From the NCBI RefSeq assembly GCF_901001135.1, contig NC_042617.1, forward strand, positions 496,476,735-496,540,734: 64,000 bases of DNA, in the 5' to 3' direction. Position 1 is the stretch's first letter. Each line of letters opens with the position of its first letter. The notes under the pieces were generated by a model. The model searched no databases. It was not told where the DNA came from and was given only the letters and a program-made list of their open reading frames with translations. Positions 33,797-44,339 of this stretch are shown here, in pieces. This DNA is from Rhinatrema bivittatum (taxonomy: Eukaryota; Chordata; Amphibia; Gymnophiona; Rhinatrematidae). The position numbers were made by a program, and so were the translations under genes.

Positions 33797-36524
33797 TGAC
33801 ATAGACTTAATTGGCATCTCAGAGACATGGTGGAAAGAGGATAACCAATGGGACAGTGCTATACCGGGGTACAAATTATATCGCAATGACAGAGAGGAGC
33901 AGTCGGGAGGAGGTGTGGCGCTTTATGTCCGGGATGGCATAGAGTCCAACAGGATAAACATCCTGCATGAGACTAAATACAAAATTGAATCTTTATGGGT
34001 AGAAATCCCTTGTGTATCAGGGAAGACTACAGTGATAGGGGTATACTACCGTCCACCTGGTCAAGATGGTGAGATGGACAGTGAAATGCTAAGAGAAATT
34101 AGGGAAGCTAACCAAATTGGTAGTGGAGTAATAATGGGAGACTTCAATTACCCCAATATAGACTGGGTAAATGTATCATCGGGTCACGCTAGAGAGATAA
34201 CGTTCCTGGATGGAATAAATGATAGCTTTATGGAGCAATTGGTTCAGGAACCGACGAGAGAGGGAGCAATTTTAGATCTAATTCTCAGTGGAGCACAGGA
34301 CTTGGTGAGAGAGGTAACGGTGGTGGGGCCGCTTGGCAATAGTGATCATAATATGATCAAATTTGATTTAATGACTGGAAAAGGAACAGTGTGCAAATCC
34401 AAGGCTCTCGTGCTAAACTTTCAAAAGGGAAACTTTGATAAAATGAGAAAAATTGTTAGAAAAAAACTGAAAGGAGCAGCTACAAAAGTAAAAAATGTCC
34501 AAGAGGCGTCGTCATTGTTAAAAAATACCATTCTAGAAGCACAGTCCAGATGTATTCCACACATTAAGAAAGGTGGAAAGAAGGCAAAACGATTACCGGC
34601 ATGGTTAAAAGGGGAGGTGAAAGAAGCTATTTTAGCCAAAAGATCTTCATTCAAAAATTGGAAGAAGGATCCAACAGAAGAAAATAGGTTAAAGCATAAA
34701 CATTGGCATGTTAAATGTAAGACATTGATAAGACAGGCTAAGAGAGAATTTGAAAAGAAGTTGGCTGTAGAGGCAAAAACTCACAGTAAAACCTTTTTTA
34801 AATATATCCGAAGCAGAAAGCCTGTGAGGGAGTCAGTTGGACCGTTAGATGATCGAGGGGTTAAAGGGGCACTTAGAGAAGATAAGGCCATCGCGGAAAG
34901 ATTAAATGATTTCTTTGCTTCGGTGTTTACTGAAGAGGATGTTGGGGAGGTACCCGTAATGGAGAAGGTTTTCATGGGTAATGATTCAGATGGACTGAAT
35001 CAAATCACGGTGAACCTAGAAGATGTGGTAGGCCTGATTGACAAACTGAAGAGTAGTAAATCACCTGGACCAGATGGTATACACCCCAGAGTTCTGAAGG
35101 AACTAAAAAATGAAATTTCAGACCTATTAGTAAAAATTTGTAACTTATCATTAAAATCATCCATTGTACCTGAAGACTGGAGGATAGCAAATGTAACCCC
35201 AATATTTAAAAAGGGCTCCAGGGGCGATCCGGGAAACTACAGACCGGTTAGCCTGACTTCAGTGCCAGGAAAAATAGTGGAAAGTGTTCTAAACATCAAA
35301 ATCACAGAACATATAGAAAGACATGGTTTAATGGAACAAAGTCAGCATGGCTTTACCCAGGGCAAGTCTTGCCTCACAAATCTGCTTCACTTTTTTGAAG
35401 GAGTTAATAAACATGTGGATAAAGGTGAACCAGTAGATATAGTATACTTGGATTTTCAGAAGGCATTTGACAAAGTTCCTCATGAGAGGCTTCTAGGAAA
35501 AGTAAAAAGTCATGGGATAGGTGGCGATGTCCTTTCGTGGATTGCAAACTGGCTAAAAGACAGGAAACAGAGAGTAGGATTAAATGGGCAATTTTCTCAG
35601 TGGAAGGGAGTGGACAGTGGAGTGCCTCAGGGATCTGTATTGGGACCCTTACTGTTCAATATATTTATAAATGATCTGGAAAGAAATACGACGAGTGAGA
35701 TAATCAAATTTGCAGATGACACAAAATTGTTCAGAGTAGTTAAATCACAAGCAGATTGTGATAAATTGCAGGAAGACCCTGTGAGACTGGAAAATTGGGC
35801 ATCCAAATGGCAGATGAAATTTAATGTGGATAAGTGCAAGGTGATGCATATAGGGAAAAACAACCCATGCTATAATTACACGATGTTGGGTTCCATATTA
35901 GGTGCTACAACCCAAGAAAGAGATCTAGGTGTCATAGTGGATAACACATTGAAATCGTCGGTTCAGTGTGCTGCGGCAGTCAAAAAAGCAAACAGAATGT
36001 TGGGAATTATTAGAAAAGGAATGATGAATAAAACGGAAAATGTCATAATGCCTCTGTATCGCTCCATGGTGAGACCGCACCTTGAATACTGTGTACAATT
36101 CTGGTCGCCGCATCTCAAAAAAGATATAATTGCGATGGAGAAGGTACAGAGAAGGGCTACCAAAATGATAAGGGGAATGGAACAACTCCCCTATGAGGAA
36201 AGACTAAAGAGGTTAGGACTTTTCAGCTTGGAGAAGAGACGACTGAGGGGGGATATGATAGAGGTGTTTAAAATCATGAGAGGTCTAGAACGGGTAGATG
36301 TGAATCGGTTATTTACTCTTTCGGATAGTAGAAGGACTAGGGGACACTCCATGAAGTTAGCATGGGGCACATTTAAAACTAATCGGAGAAAGTTCTTTTT
36401 TACTCAACGCACAATTAAACTCTGGAATTTGTTGCCAGAGAATGTGGTTCGTGCAGTTAGTATAGCTGTGTTTAAAAAAGGATTGGATAAGTTCTTGGAG
36501 GAGAAGTCCATTACCTGCTATTAA
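33762..36524 (+). CDS. CR1-like LINE ORF2, long open endonuclease-reverse transcriptase frame
   Basis: A single open frame of 920 residues. LINE homology starts around codon 13 (DIDLIGISETWWKEDNQWD); the ATG and first dozen residues come from flanking DNA, so the natural N-terminus (about 80-100 residues) is missing. The apurinic-type endonuclease retains ISETW, GVYYRPPGQ, GDFN (G126-D127-F-N129) and SDH (S194-D195-H196). The reverse transcriptase retains KSSKSPGPDGIHPRVLKEL, NYRPVSLTSVPGKIVE, VYLDFQKAFDKVPHERLL, GVPQGSVLGPLLFNIFIND and the catalytic FADD (F650-A-D652-D653). The C-terminal region ends KGLDKFLEEKSITCY. No frame break is seen over 2.76 kb, unlike the copy at 27656-30563. The element is 5'-truncated and has no ORF1, so it is a young but presumably immobile copy. 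Confidence 0.9.
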   Translation: MFQLKGTTSSHHDIDLIGISETWWKEDNQWDSAIPGYKLYRNDREEQSGGGVALYVRDGIESNRINILHETKYKIESLWVEIPCVSGKTTVIGVYYRPPGQDGEMDSEMLREIREANQIGSGVIMGDFNYPNIDWVNVSSGHAREITFLDGINDSFMEQLVQEPTREGAILDLILSGAQDLVREVTVVGPLGNSDHNMIKFDLMTGKGTVCKSKALVLNFQKGNFDKMRKIVRKKLKGAATKVKNVQEASSLLKNTILEAQSRCIPHIKKGGKKAKRLPAWLKGEVKEAILAKRSSFKNWKKDPTEENRLKHKHWHVKCKTLIRQAKREFEKKLAVEAKTHSKTFFKYIRSRKPVRESVGPLDDRGVKGALREDKAIAERLNDFFASVFTEEDVGEVPVMEKVFMGNDSDGLNQITVNLEDVVGLIDKLKSSKSPGPDGIHPRVLKELKNEISDLLVKICNLSLKSSIVPEDWRIANVTPIFKKGSRGDPGNYRPVSLTSVPGKIVESVLNIKITEHIERHGLMEQSQHGFTQGKSCLTNLLHFFEGVNKHVDKGEPVDIVYLDFQKAFDKVPHERLLGKVKSHGIGGDVLSWIANWLKDRKQRVGLNGQFSQWKGVDSGVPQGSVLGPLLFNIFINDLERNTTSEIIKFADDTKLFRVVKSQADCDKLQEDPVRLENWASKWQMKFNVDKCKVMHIGKNNPCYNYTMLGSILGATTQERDLGVIVDNTLKSSVQCAAAVKKANRMLGIIRKGMMNKTENVIMPLYRSMVRPHLEYCVQFWSPHLKKDIIAMEKVQRRATKMIRGMEQLPYEERLKRLGLFSLEKRRLRGDMIEVFKIMRGLERVDVNRLFTLSDSRRTRGHSMKLAWGTFKTNRRKFFFTQRTIKLWNLLPENVVRAVSIAVFKKGLDKFLEEKSITCY

Positions 36525-36700
36525 GTTCACTTAGAGAATAGCCACTGCCATTAGCAATGGTTACATGGAATAAACTTAGTTTTTGGGTACTTGCCAGGTT
36601 CTTATGGCCTGGATTGGCCACTGTTGGAAACAGGATGCTGGGCTTGATGGACCCTTGGTCTGACCCAGCTTGGCATTTTCTTATGTTCTTATGTTCTTAT
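33797..36700 (+). mobile_element. 5'-truncated CR1-like LINE
   Basis: Runs from the truncated endonuclease through ORF2 and a 176-base 3' untranslated region containing GGATGCTGGGCTTGATGGAC to a TTCTTATGTTCTTATG-type tail ending at 36700. Flanking DNA on the two sides (CTTGCATAGTG..., CTTGCTTAAGTACT...) looks like one interrupted repeat. I could not define a target duplication. Confidence 0.88.
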
Positions 36701-37736
36701 CATCAGAGCAATTATCATTAGCATACAGTCCCTTGCTTAAGTACTATAGTGACACCTATTGACCATCAACTCTGAGTGTAACGTCACTACGTTGTGAGTG
36801 CCCGAAGTATTCATGGATTTCCCATGTCGCTCACTGTCATACTAAGCTGTAAAGCCCTTTCTCACTCAACCATGCCAGTCGGGAAGCAACAATCCTGAGC
36901 CTCTTAGTCTCCGCTACCTGCTCAGTTTCAGACTGCTGCTTTCCGTGGACCACACCTAAGTCCAAGCAGCTCAGATCCTCAAGGGCTCCTCCCGGGGGGA
37001 TCTCAGGTCTCCAATGGTGAAGATTGTGGGTCTCTCCGGTTTTGACTTCTTGCTCGACTCATGTCCTTTGAAATTTCCATCACACACTAGTTCCCGTATG
37101 TCTACTCCTAATCCTAAGCAGCTCGATTCCTCAAGGGCTCCTCCCGGGGGGAATCTCAAACTTCCAATGCTGAAGATCTTGTGAGTATCCCGATTACAAT
37201 CTTCGCTGAGAGTCTTCCTTCAGAAATGAATTCACCATCTTCTTTAGACAAGTTGCCTCTAGAATTACTCTCCAGCATCTGAACTCTGTGCCTCAGACTT
37301 ACATTAGAGTCCTCCTGACACCACGGCTCTTCAAGTCAGCTAGTAAGTTGTCTACATATTCTCCTGAGTTCCACCGTTACAGCTACAGAATCCAGTTTGA
37401 ACCTCACTTTCTGTTACTACTGTGTACCAAGAACAGGCCTTCTCTACACTTAATAATCTGCCTCTTTGATCTACAGAATGTGAGATGCAAGCCTGCCATT
37501 CTGCAATCTCGTGCCTTGCTGTTTTATGTCTTCAGTGTCTCATCTATGTCTTGCCTGGATCTTCAATATTCTTCATGTCTTCAGTTACAGTATTGCCATC
37601 ACTACAGTTCCTCACCAAGAACCTTCCAACATTTGTTCTTGGACCCTTGCTCTCCCCCTGTCAGTTTGGACTGATACCTTGTCTCCTCCAGCTATTGATA
37701 CGAGGCTTGAGGAGGGGGTCTTTAAGGAGGAGGTAC
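36701..37736. repeat. non-coding DNA with a ~152-bp tandem duplication
   Basis: The AAGCAGCTC...CTCAAGGGCTCCTCCCGGGG block occurs at about 36964 and 37116 with matching downstream TCCAATG(G/C)TGAAGAT. The last bases before the LTR (37715-37736, TCTTTAAGGAGGAGG) are purine-rich, like a polypurine tract. No coding domain. Confidence 0.6.
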
Positions 37737-39671
37737 TGTTACGATTCCTGCCCTTGGAGCTAATCTTCTCGAGCTGGCTTCTCACCTCAGCCGCTGCCTG
37801 CCTGCCCCACGGTAGGGAGAGCCACCAGCAGAAGCCTCTTCAGGTGGCAGGACACCGCCAACTCCATCCTCCGCAGCCTGGGGGCCGCACCCATCTTCAG
37901 CCCTGCACAGCAAGGCTGGTCAGCTGGGAGCCTTCCCTCATGGCCAATGCCGCTCTGGCTCCCCGATGCTCCTCCTGGATTCCACAGACAGCAGGGAGCC
38001 GTCCTTGCCGCTGCCAGGGTCTTCGACCAGCAGGGAGGCTGTCCCTGCTGGTGCCTGCAGCCAACCTGCCTTCCCTGCATTGGTGTCAGTGTGCAGGGGA
38101 TGCTGCTGACCATGGTCCTGCTTCTCTTCTTGCTTCAGCCTTCCTTAGGTGCCAGCGCGCGTCTCTTCACTCTGTTTAAAGGGCCAGCCACAGGAAGTGC
38201 TACTGGCTCCACCTGATGACAGTTTCCTGCTTCAGCCCTATAAAAGGGCTTTCCTTCAGTTCTTCCATGCCTTCAGATCGGGTTCCACAGTCGTCTGTGT
38301 CTTCTGACTGGTCCAGGTCCTCGGTGGTCTTCCTCTGCTTTCACAGCTTTGTCTCTATGTTCCAGATGTCTTTTGTCCAGGTCTTCAGTTGTTTCCATGT
38401 TCCAGATGTCTTTCATTCAGGTCTTCAGTCGTCTCCATGTTCTGGATGTTCTTCATCCAGATGTCTTCGTGTCCCCAGTACCTGATGTTCAGCTCTTCTA
38501 TTGTCTCGATGTTCCTGAATTCTTTTCCTTCGTCTCTGCCTCCATGCCTTGGTTCCTAGATGTCCACCTTCCTGGCATACCGCTGTCATGGTCCGTGACC
38601 AGTCCATCGGGTGGGCTGTGTAGGGCACCTCACGGTACAAGGCCATTCTCATCTCTGCAGCGCAACCCCCTGGAAGACCTCCTGCTTCAGTGTGTTGTTT
38701 TTATTCCTTGAGAATCAAATCCTGCTTCAGAGTTGTCCCAGTCTTCAGAGCCTGTTGCACCCTGCATGAAGTCCATGTCACATTTCTGTTTGAACTTGCC
38801 CTGAGTCAGGCGTGGTCCGCGACCAGTCCCATGGGGGGCTGTGTAGGGCGCGCCCCAGTGCAGGTCTCTGTAGTTGATTTGTCATGTTCTGGTATCAGCT
38901 TCCACTATTCCTCCTGGAGTACTGCCTCGAGCCCAACGTGGTCCGCGACCAGTCTCACGGTCTGTGTAGAGCATGCTGCGTCACAGACTCTCACCAGCTC
39001 TTGATCCTGCTTCAACCCTCATCTACAGTGTCTCGCTTCAGCCCTCATCTACAGTGTCTCACTTCAGTCCTCTTCCATGATGTCTTCGCTCCAGTCCTCG
39101 TCTGTGGTGTCTTGCTTCAGTCCTCGTCTATGATGTCTTTCCTCCTGCCTTCGTCTCCAGTGTCTTCACCTCAGTCCTTGTTTACAGTGTATTCGCTTCA
39201 GTCCTAGTCCAAAGACTTCTGTGTTCCAAGGACTCCATCTGCCCTCGTCCTCTGTCCGGCCTGCCACCCATTGCCGTACCCAGCGGCAGGTCTGAAAGGG
39301 CTTGGAACGGTCGGAGGACTGTTCATCAATCAACATTGCATTGTTGGTCATCCTGGGGCGTGCAGGCCTGGTTAAGGGTCAGACTTTGTACTTTATTCCT
39401 TGCTTCAGCCTTGTCCTGCTTTCGTTAACCATGCTCACACCAGCTCGCCTCCCGCGGTATGGCTTGGGGCTCCTCCCTGGGTCATGCCGTGACCCAAGGG
39501 CTCACATCACCAGCTTTAGAGACGACCACGCCTCCGTGCCTCTGAGGGTAACAGCTGCCGGAGGTCGTACTCGTAACAGGACCCAAAGGCCACCATGCCC
39601 TCGGGTCATAACGGGATCCAAAGACCCCTAGCTCTCGGTCCCTGCAGCTGCCGGAGGTCGCGCTCGTAACA
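37737..39671 (+). mobile_element. long LTR (TGTTACG...GTAACA) of an LTR retroelement
   Basis: Starts TGTTACGATTCCTGCC and ends GCTCGTAACA. GTAC occurs on both sides (37733-37736 and 39672-39675), so it may be a solo LTR. Alternatively it is a 3' LTR preceded by the purine tract at 37720-37735. A TATA box lies at 38239. Three diverged copies of a GGTCCGCGACCAGTC / GGCTGTGTAGGGCGC unit occur near 38590, 38814 and 38938. Its U3 (TTAAAGGGCCAGC before the TATA box) resembles that of the antisense LTR at 47572-49286. No protein-coding region is seen. Confidence 0.8.
38239..38246 (+). promoter_or_regulatory. TATA box of the LTR
   Basis: CCCTATAAAAGGGC, a near-consensus TATA element about 500 bases into the LTR, where a U3/R promoter is expected. 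Confidence 0.75.
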
Positions 39672-39675
39672 GTAC

Positions 39676-40114
39676 AGGTCACAAGGGTACACAGCACACA
39701 GGATGGAAAGAGAGAAAGGGAGAGGAGGACTATATTTCACATCAGATGTTTGAAATTTTACAATCAATGGGAGCCTGGGAGAGGGGCATCTAAGAACTGT
39801 AAATACAGAGACACACACTCCCCCCCCAAATGCAGAGCAGAGGGTGTTAGAACTGGTGGTTGCATGTTTATAGGTTGATATTCAAAATGTTTATCTAGCT
39901 AACTTTTGGAGATAGCTGGACTAAACAGAAGATTCAAATATTTCACTCTACTCTCTGACTAAATTTTTTCTGGGTATTTTGTCGCCTGCACAAATGATAG
40001 CTATTTTAGCTAGACAAAAACAGGTGGCACTAGGGGCATTCCCGGAATATGCTTTCATTTTATCCAGGTAGTGCTAATATTTAGCATTGTCTGGACAAAG
40101 CAGGGTATTCCTAG
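39676..40114. other. unassigned spacer
   Basis: No recognised feature. Confidence 0.45.
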
Positions 40115-40923
40115 TTGAATAACGTTTTGCAGAAAACATTATCCAGGTTTATTCAGTGCAACCTTCATTTGAATAAATTGTACTCAATATCAAAAAACGC
40201 AGCCGCTCGTATATTAACCGGCTCCCGCAGAAAAGAACATATCACCCCTGTCCTCAAACAATTACATTGGCTTCCCATCACTGCCAGAATTCAGTTTAAA
40301 ACCCTCACCCTCATACATAAAGCTGTCCACAATCCTAACATGCTTTGGTTCTCAGACAGTCTACATATCCGTTTCCCCTCCAGACCCACCAGAACACCCT
40401 ACACAGCATATATGCATATGCCATCTCCTAAATTCTACCACCTAACAACCACCAAACAACGTGCACTTTCCCTAGCTGGACCCTCACTATGGAACTCTAT
40501 CCCCACCTACCTACACCATGAAACCTGCCCCAAACAATTTAGAAAAAATCTCAAGACTTGGCTCTTCGCACGAGCCTACACATGAACCCCTCTGTCTGTC
40601 ACTCACCCTTCCCAAACCCCTCCCCTGCCCCCTCCTCTCCCCCCTAACCCTGAACTCATTCATTGTAAACAATTTACTTGTAAATAATCCTCTGTATATA
40701 ATTTCTATTGCTTATATATCATCATGTTTATAGCTTATATTCTTTTCGTTCAGTAATTCCCTTTTGTTTCCCCTCCCTTACCTCCAGCCAGTTCCATTAT
40801 CAGTTTCATTGTAAAGCCATGTTGGCCAGTTTTTATGTTACATGGAAACCGATGTGATGTTTGCCTAACAAATGTCGGTATACAAAAATTTCAAATAAAT
40901 AAAAATAATAAATAAATAAATAT
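40115..40923 (+). pseudogene. L2-like LINE C-terminus and 3' tail
   Basis: The plus-strand frame (40115-40585) carries the end of L2-like ORF2: ISKNAAARILTGSRRKEHIT, VLKQLHWLPITARIQF, TLTLIHKAVHNP, RALSLAGPSLWNSIPTYL and FRKNLKTWLFARAYT, then stop. These are the same blocks as in the antisense copies at 20477-21615 and 56690-58184. A 3' untranslated region follows, with ACCGATGTGATGTTTGCC and TGTCGGTATACAAAAATTTC, ending in an (AATAAATA)n tail at about 40923. LINE homology starts near 40180; the first residues of the frame are flanking DNA. It is a 5'-truncated copy without RT or endonuclease domains. Confidence 0.88.
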
Positions 40924-41342
40924 CTGGTTAAAGTTATCTGGGAAACTTTCTCACTTGATGGTTTACCAAATATGGACCTTGTAGTCCCTTTTATTCATTG
41001 TTAAGCAATTTGTAACACCATATTGTTACACTCTCTGCCCGCGGCAGCCCTCTAACCTTTCTAAGCAACTTCCAGGCTCCAGCTCCCCATCGCTTGCGGC
41101 AGTGGGCCGCTAGCTCCGACCTCGGGCTCCCGCCAGCACCTCTGGTCCTGCTCCACTTCCTGGAACTTCCAGCCAGGATGCCTCCATTCGTCGGGCCTCT
41201 CCGCGGGGGTTCGTGGAGAGACGCCGACAGCCGCACCGCACCCCTCCGTAGGCACGCTTGCATCAGTAACTCTTTTAATGGGCCAGCGGCCCATTAAAAG
41301 ACCTGGCCACGGACCCGGATGCTGACATCAGATCCTTCAGCA

Positions 41343-41349
41343 TATAAAT
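41343..41349 (+). promoter_or_regulatory. TATA box of the solo LTR
   Basis: CAGCATATAAATGCTC, about 320 bases from the LTR start, in the U3/R position. Confidence 0.65.
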
Positions 41350-41535
41350 GCTCAGGCCTCGCACCATAGCATCGCCTTTACAACAGGTCTCCTCAGTTCC
41401 CTGTTGGTTCTGAGTACTTGTTGCCTCTGTGATTCCTTGTTCCGTGTTCCTGAGTGTTTCCGTTCCTGTTTCTTCGTTCGTCTTGTCTGCACTCTGATTG
41501 ACCTCCTGGTGCTGACCTCTGCCATGTCTGACATT

Positions 41536-42385
41536 GCCTGCCTTCTCCAAGCCTGACCTCTGCTGCATCCAACCTTGCTTGCCTTCTCCAAGCCTGACCT
41601 CTGCTACGACCGACCATGTCTGCCTTCTCTGTGCCTTGACCATTGCTATGCCTGACCATAGACATGACATAGACATAGAAATGATGGCAGAAGAAGACCA
41701 AACAGCCCATCCAGTCTGCCCAGCAAGCTTTCCACTTTATTTTTTTTTCCTCATGCTTATCTGTTACTCTTGGCCTCCCATCAGCAACCCCCTGGTTCCA
41801 TTTTCCCTCCACTCCCACCATTGATGTAGAGAGCAGTGCTGGAGCTGCATCCAAGCGAAACATCCAGCTCAATTGGTCAGGGGTAGCAACTGTTGCAATA
41901 AGCAAGTTACTGCCACGCTTGTTTACCCAGCCAGTGCCATTCAGTCCTTGTTAGTTGTCTGAATATAATTCCTCTTTTCTTTATTCCACCTGCCGTTGAA
42001 GCAGTGTGTTGCACTGGATATGTATTCCCAGTGAAGTATACGGCTTAATTGATTCAGGGTAGTAACCGCCGTAACAAGCAAGCTACTCCTATAATTATTG
42101 GTTTGCCCAGACTATGTAATTAATTCCTTGTTGGTTGTTGCCTGAATATAAATCCTCTTTTCCTCTCCCCCCCCCCCGCCTTCTCTGTGTTTTGACCATT
42201 GCAAACGTCTAACCAAGCTGGCCTTCTCCATGCCTTGACTATTGCAATGCCTGACCATGCCTGCCTTTTCTGTGCCTTGACCATTGCTATGCCTGACCAC
42301 ATCTGCCTTCTCTGTGCCTCGACTACTGCAATGTCTGACCATGCCTGCCTTCTCTGTGCCCTGACCATTGCTACAGATGACCACG
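41536..42385 (+). repeat. 42-bp minisatellite split by an insertion
   Basis: GCCTTCTCTGTGCCTTGACC-type units start at 41536, 41579 and 41621, and again at 42178, 42221, 42263, 42305 and 42347, a constant 42-43-bp period. The two blocks are separated by about 500 bases of unrelated DNA. That insert begins with a GACATAGAAATGATGGCAGA repeat and holds two diverged ~150-bp copies of a TGAATATAA(T/A)TCCTCTTTTC-ending unit. Confidence 0.85.
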
Positions 42386-42852
42386 CCATAGACTCCTCTC
42401 TGTCCAGAGTTATATGTTGCTTGCTACACGCTCTGATTGCCGCAAGCTTTCATCTGAGTTTGACAGTGATGCTTCCGTCCCTATCCTCTGGACATGGACT
42501 CGCAAGGCTCCGGCCTTTCTTTGCTCAAGCACCTTCAGTCAATCCTTGTTCCTTGGTGCTTAGGTTCCTGTACTGGGACTAGTCCAGGATAGAACTAAGC
42601 CACCTGCTGGCTGCTGTCTCTGGGCTGAATTTCCTGCCTTTGACATCCAACCTCGAGGCCTGCCTAAGTCCTGCCGGCCCCAGCACCCTAAGGCTCAACC
42701 CGAGTGGAACGTGGGCTGGTATAGGTGAAGCTCCAGTGGCCTCTAGCTTCAGCCAACTCCACCTGCTGATGGTGGGGACCCCTAGGCCCTCACCCATGGG
42801 TTGCATCAACCCCACCTCAGCCCAAGGATCCAACTCCTGACACAACACATAT

Positions 42853-43060
42853 AATTCGAATTAATGTAATAGAGTGCTAAGTAAATTAGGGTTTTCTTGC
42901 CATCCAGAAAGCTGACAGAGAGGGTGATGAGGGCCAAGATAAAGATTGTTACCCTTCTACCTAATGGTCCTGTTGTGTTGTTTAGAGGTCTTAATGAAAT
43001 TCTTACCTGTTGATACTTCACTAATCAATACAGTTTATCACACTTGAATGGACAGAGGGA
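42853..43060. other. unassigned spacer
   Basis: No recognised feature. Confidence 0.45.
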
Positions 43061-44018
43061 TAAGAACATAAGAAATTGCCATGCTGGATCAGACCAACAT
43101 CCTGTTTCCAACAGAGGCCAAATCAGGTCACAAGAACCTAACAATTACCCAAACACCAAGAAGATCCCATGCTACTGATGCAATTTATAGCAGTGGCTAT
43201 TCCCTAAGTAAACTTGATTAATAGCAGTTAATGGACTTCTCCTCCAACAAAGTATCCAAACCTTTTTTTAAACCCAGCTACACTATCTGCACTAACCACA
43301 TCCTCTGACAACAAATTCAAGAGCTTAATTGTGCATTGAGTGAAAAATCATTTTCTACGATTAGTGTTAAATGTGCTACTTGCTAACTTCATTGAATGCC
43401 CCCTTGTCCTTCTATTATCCGAAAGTGTAAATAACTGATTCACATCTACTCGTTCAAGACTCTCATGATCTTAAAAACCTCTATCATATCTCCTCTCAGC
43501 CATCTCTTCTCCAAGCTGAACAGCCCTAACCTATTCAGTCTTTCCTCATAGGGGAGCTGTTCTATCCTCTTTATCATTTTGGTTGCCCTCTGTACCTTCT
43601 CATTCACAACTATATCTTTTTTGAGATGTGGCAACCAGAAGTGTGCACAGTATTCAAGGTTCTTTGTAAGGGCTACGTCCACAAGTTCTTAGTTGTATGT
43701 AAACCGATACGATGTGCGAACGGCTATCGGTATATAAGAAACCACAAATAAATAAATAAATAAATAAATAAAGGTGTGGTCTCACCATGGAGCGATACGG
43801 AGGCATTATGACATTTTCCATTTTATTGACCATTCCCTTCCTAATAATGTCTAACATTCTGTTTGCTTTTTTGACTGCTACAGCACACTGAGCTGACGAT
43901 TTTAAACTATTATCCACTATGATTCCTGGATCTTTTTCCTGGGTGGTAGTTCCTAATATAGAAGCTAACATCGTGTAACTTCAGCAAAGGTTATTTTTCC
44001 CTATGTGCAACACCTTGC
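43061..44018 (-). mobile_element. CR1-like LINE 3' part, antisense, carrying a small insertion
   Basis: Antisense of the last ~850 bases of the CR1-like LINE, from the GAACATAAGAAATTGCC tail to the KCKVLHIGKNN-coding region near 44000. Minus-strand frames at 43446-43660 and 43773-43971 match LEYCAHFWLPHLKKDI, MIEVFKIM, IIVDNSLKSSAQCAVAVKKA and NRMLDIIRKGMVNK. The coding sequence is broken by several changes and by the insert at 43661-43770. It ends abruptly at a MITE fragment near 44019. Confidence 0.9.
43661..43770 (+). mobile_element. 110-bp L2-like 3' tail insertion
   Basis: Contains GTAAACCGATACGATGTGCG and GGCTATCGGTATATAAG, ending in (AAATA)n, the extreme 3' end of an L2-like LINE. AAGGT is found at 43656-43660 and 43771-43775. 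The LINE sequence on either side joins in register without it (GTATTCAAGGT|GTGGTCTCACC). Confidence 0.88.
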
Positions 44019-44318
44019 GCCATCTGGCGCCGGCGATCCAGTGCTCCTACCATGTGACAGGAGCCGGCCAATGGCACGGATACCCTGTCAATTGGTAAGG
44101 GCAAAGGGCCATCAGCGTCATTTTTATTAATGCAGCCGATGGCCCGAGAGCGGGAGATCGTTCCCCGTGCCCCCACTGGACCACCAGGTAATTTTAAAAC
44201 GGTTTTTGGGGGTTCGGGAGGGTGGGGGAGGGTTTTTTGTTATCGGATTGGGCACAGCTGATAACAAAAAAAAAATCGAGCCGGACGATAAAAATTCCGG
44301 TTCCGATTCACATCTCTA
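44019..44318. mobile_element. right part of a family D hAT MITE
   Basis: Shares CTCCTACCATGTGACAGGAG and CCCACTGGACCACCAGG blocks with 5026-6059 and 15093-15882. Ends CCGATTCACATCTCTA at 44318. The left part is missing at the junction with the LINE fragment. ATAGAATC follows. Confidence 0.75.
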
Positions 44319-44339
44319 ATAGAATCTGGGGTATGGCAG

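Larger units (their letters stand above)
41024..42847 (+). mobile_element. solo LTR with perfect 5-bp target duplication
   Basis: Starts TGTTACACTCTCTGCC and ends CTGACACAACA. CATAT stands at 41019-41023 and again at 42848-42852. TG...CA ends and a 5-bp duplication fit an LTR retroelement reduced to one LTR by recombination. It carries a TATA box (41343) preceded by a TTTTAATGGGCCAGCGGCCC palindrome. A 42-bp minisatellite is interrupted by inserted DNA at about 41664-42177. No coding capacity. Confidence 0.92.

Noticed and set aside
37511..38179. 222-codon plus-strand frame
   Set aside because: Straddles the LTR start and has no recognised domain; LTR sequence explains it.
41830..41890. A third hammerhead-like string (CTGGAGC ... 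AGCGAAAC ... GGTC)
   Set aside because: The core is not CUGANGA and the stems do not pair convincingly; at most a strongly decayed relative.
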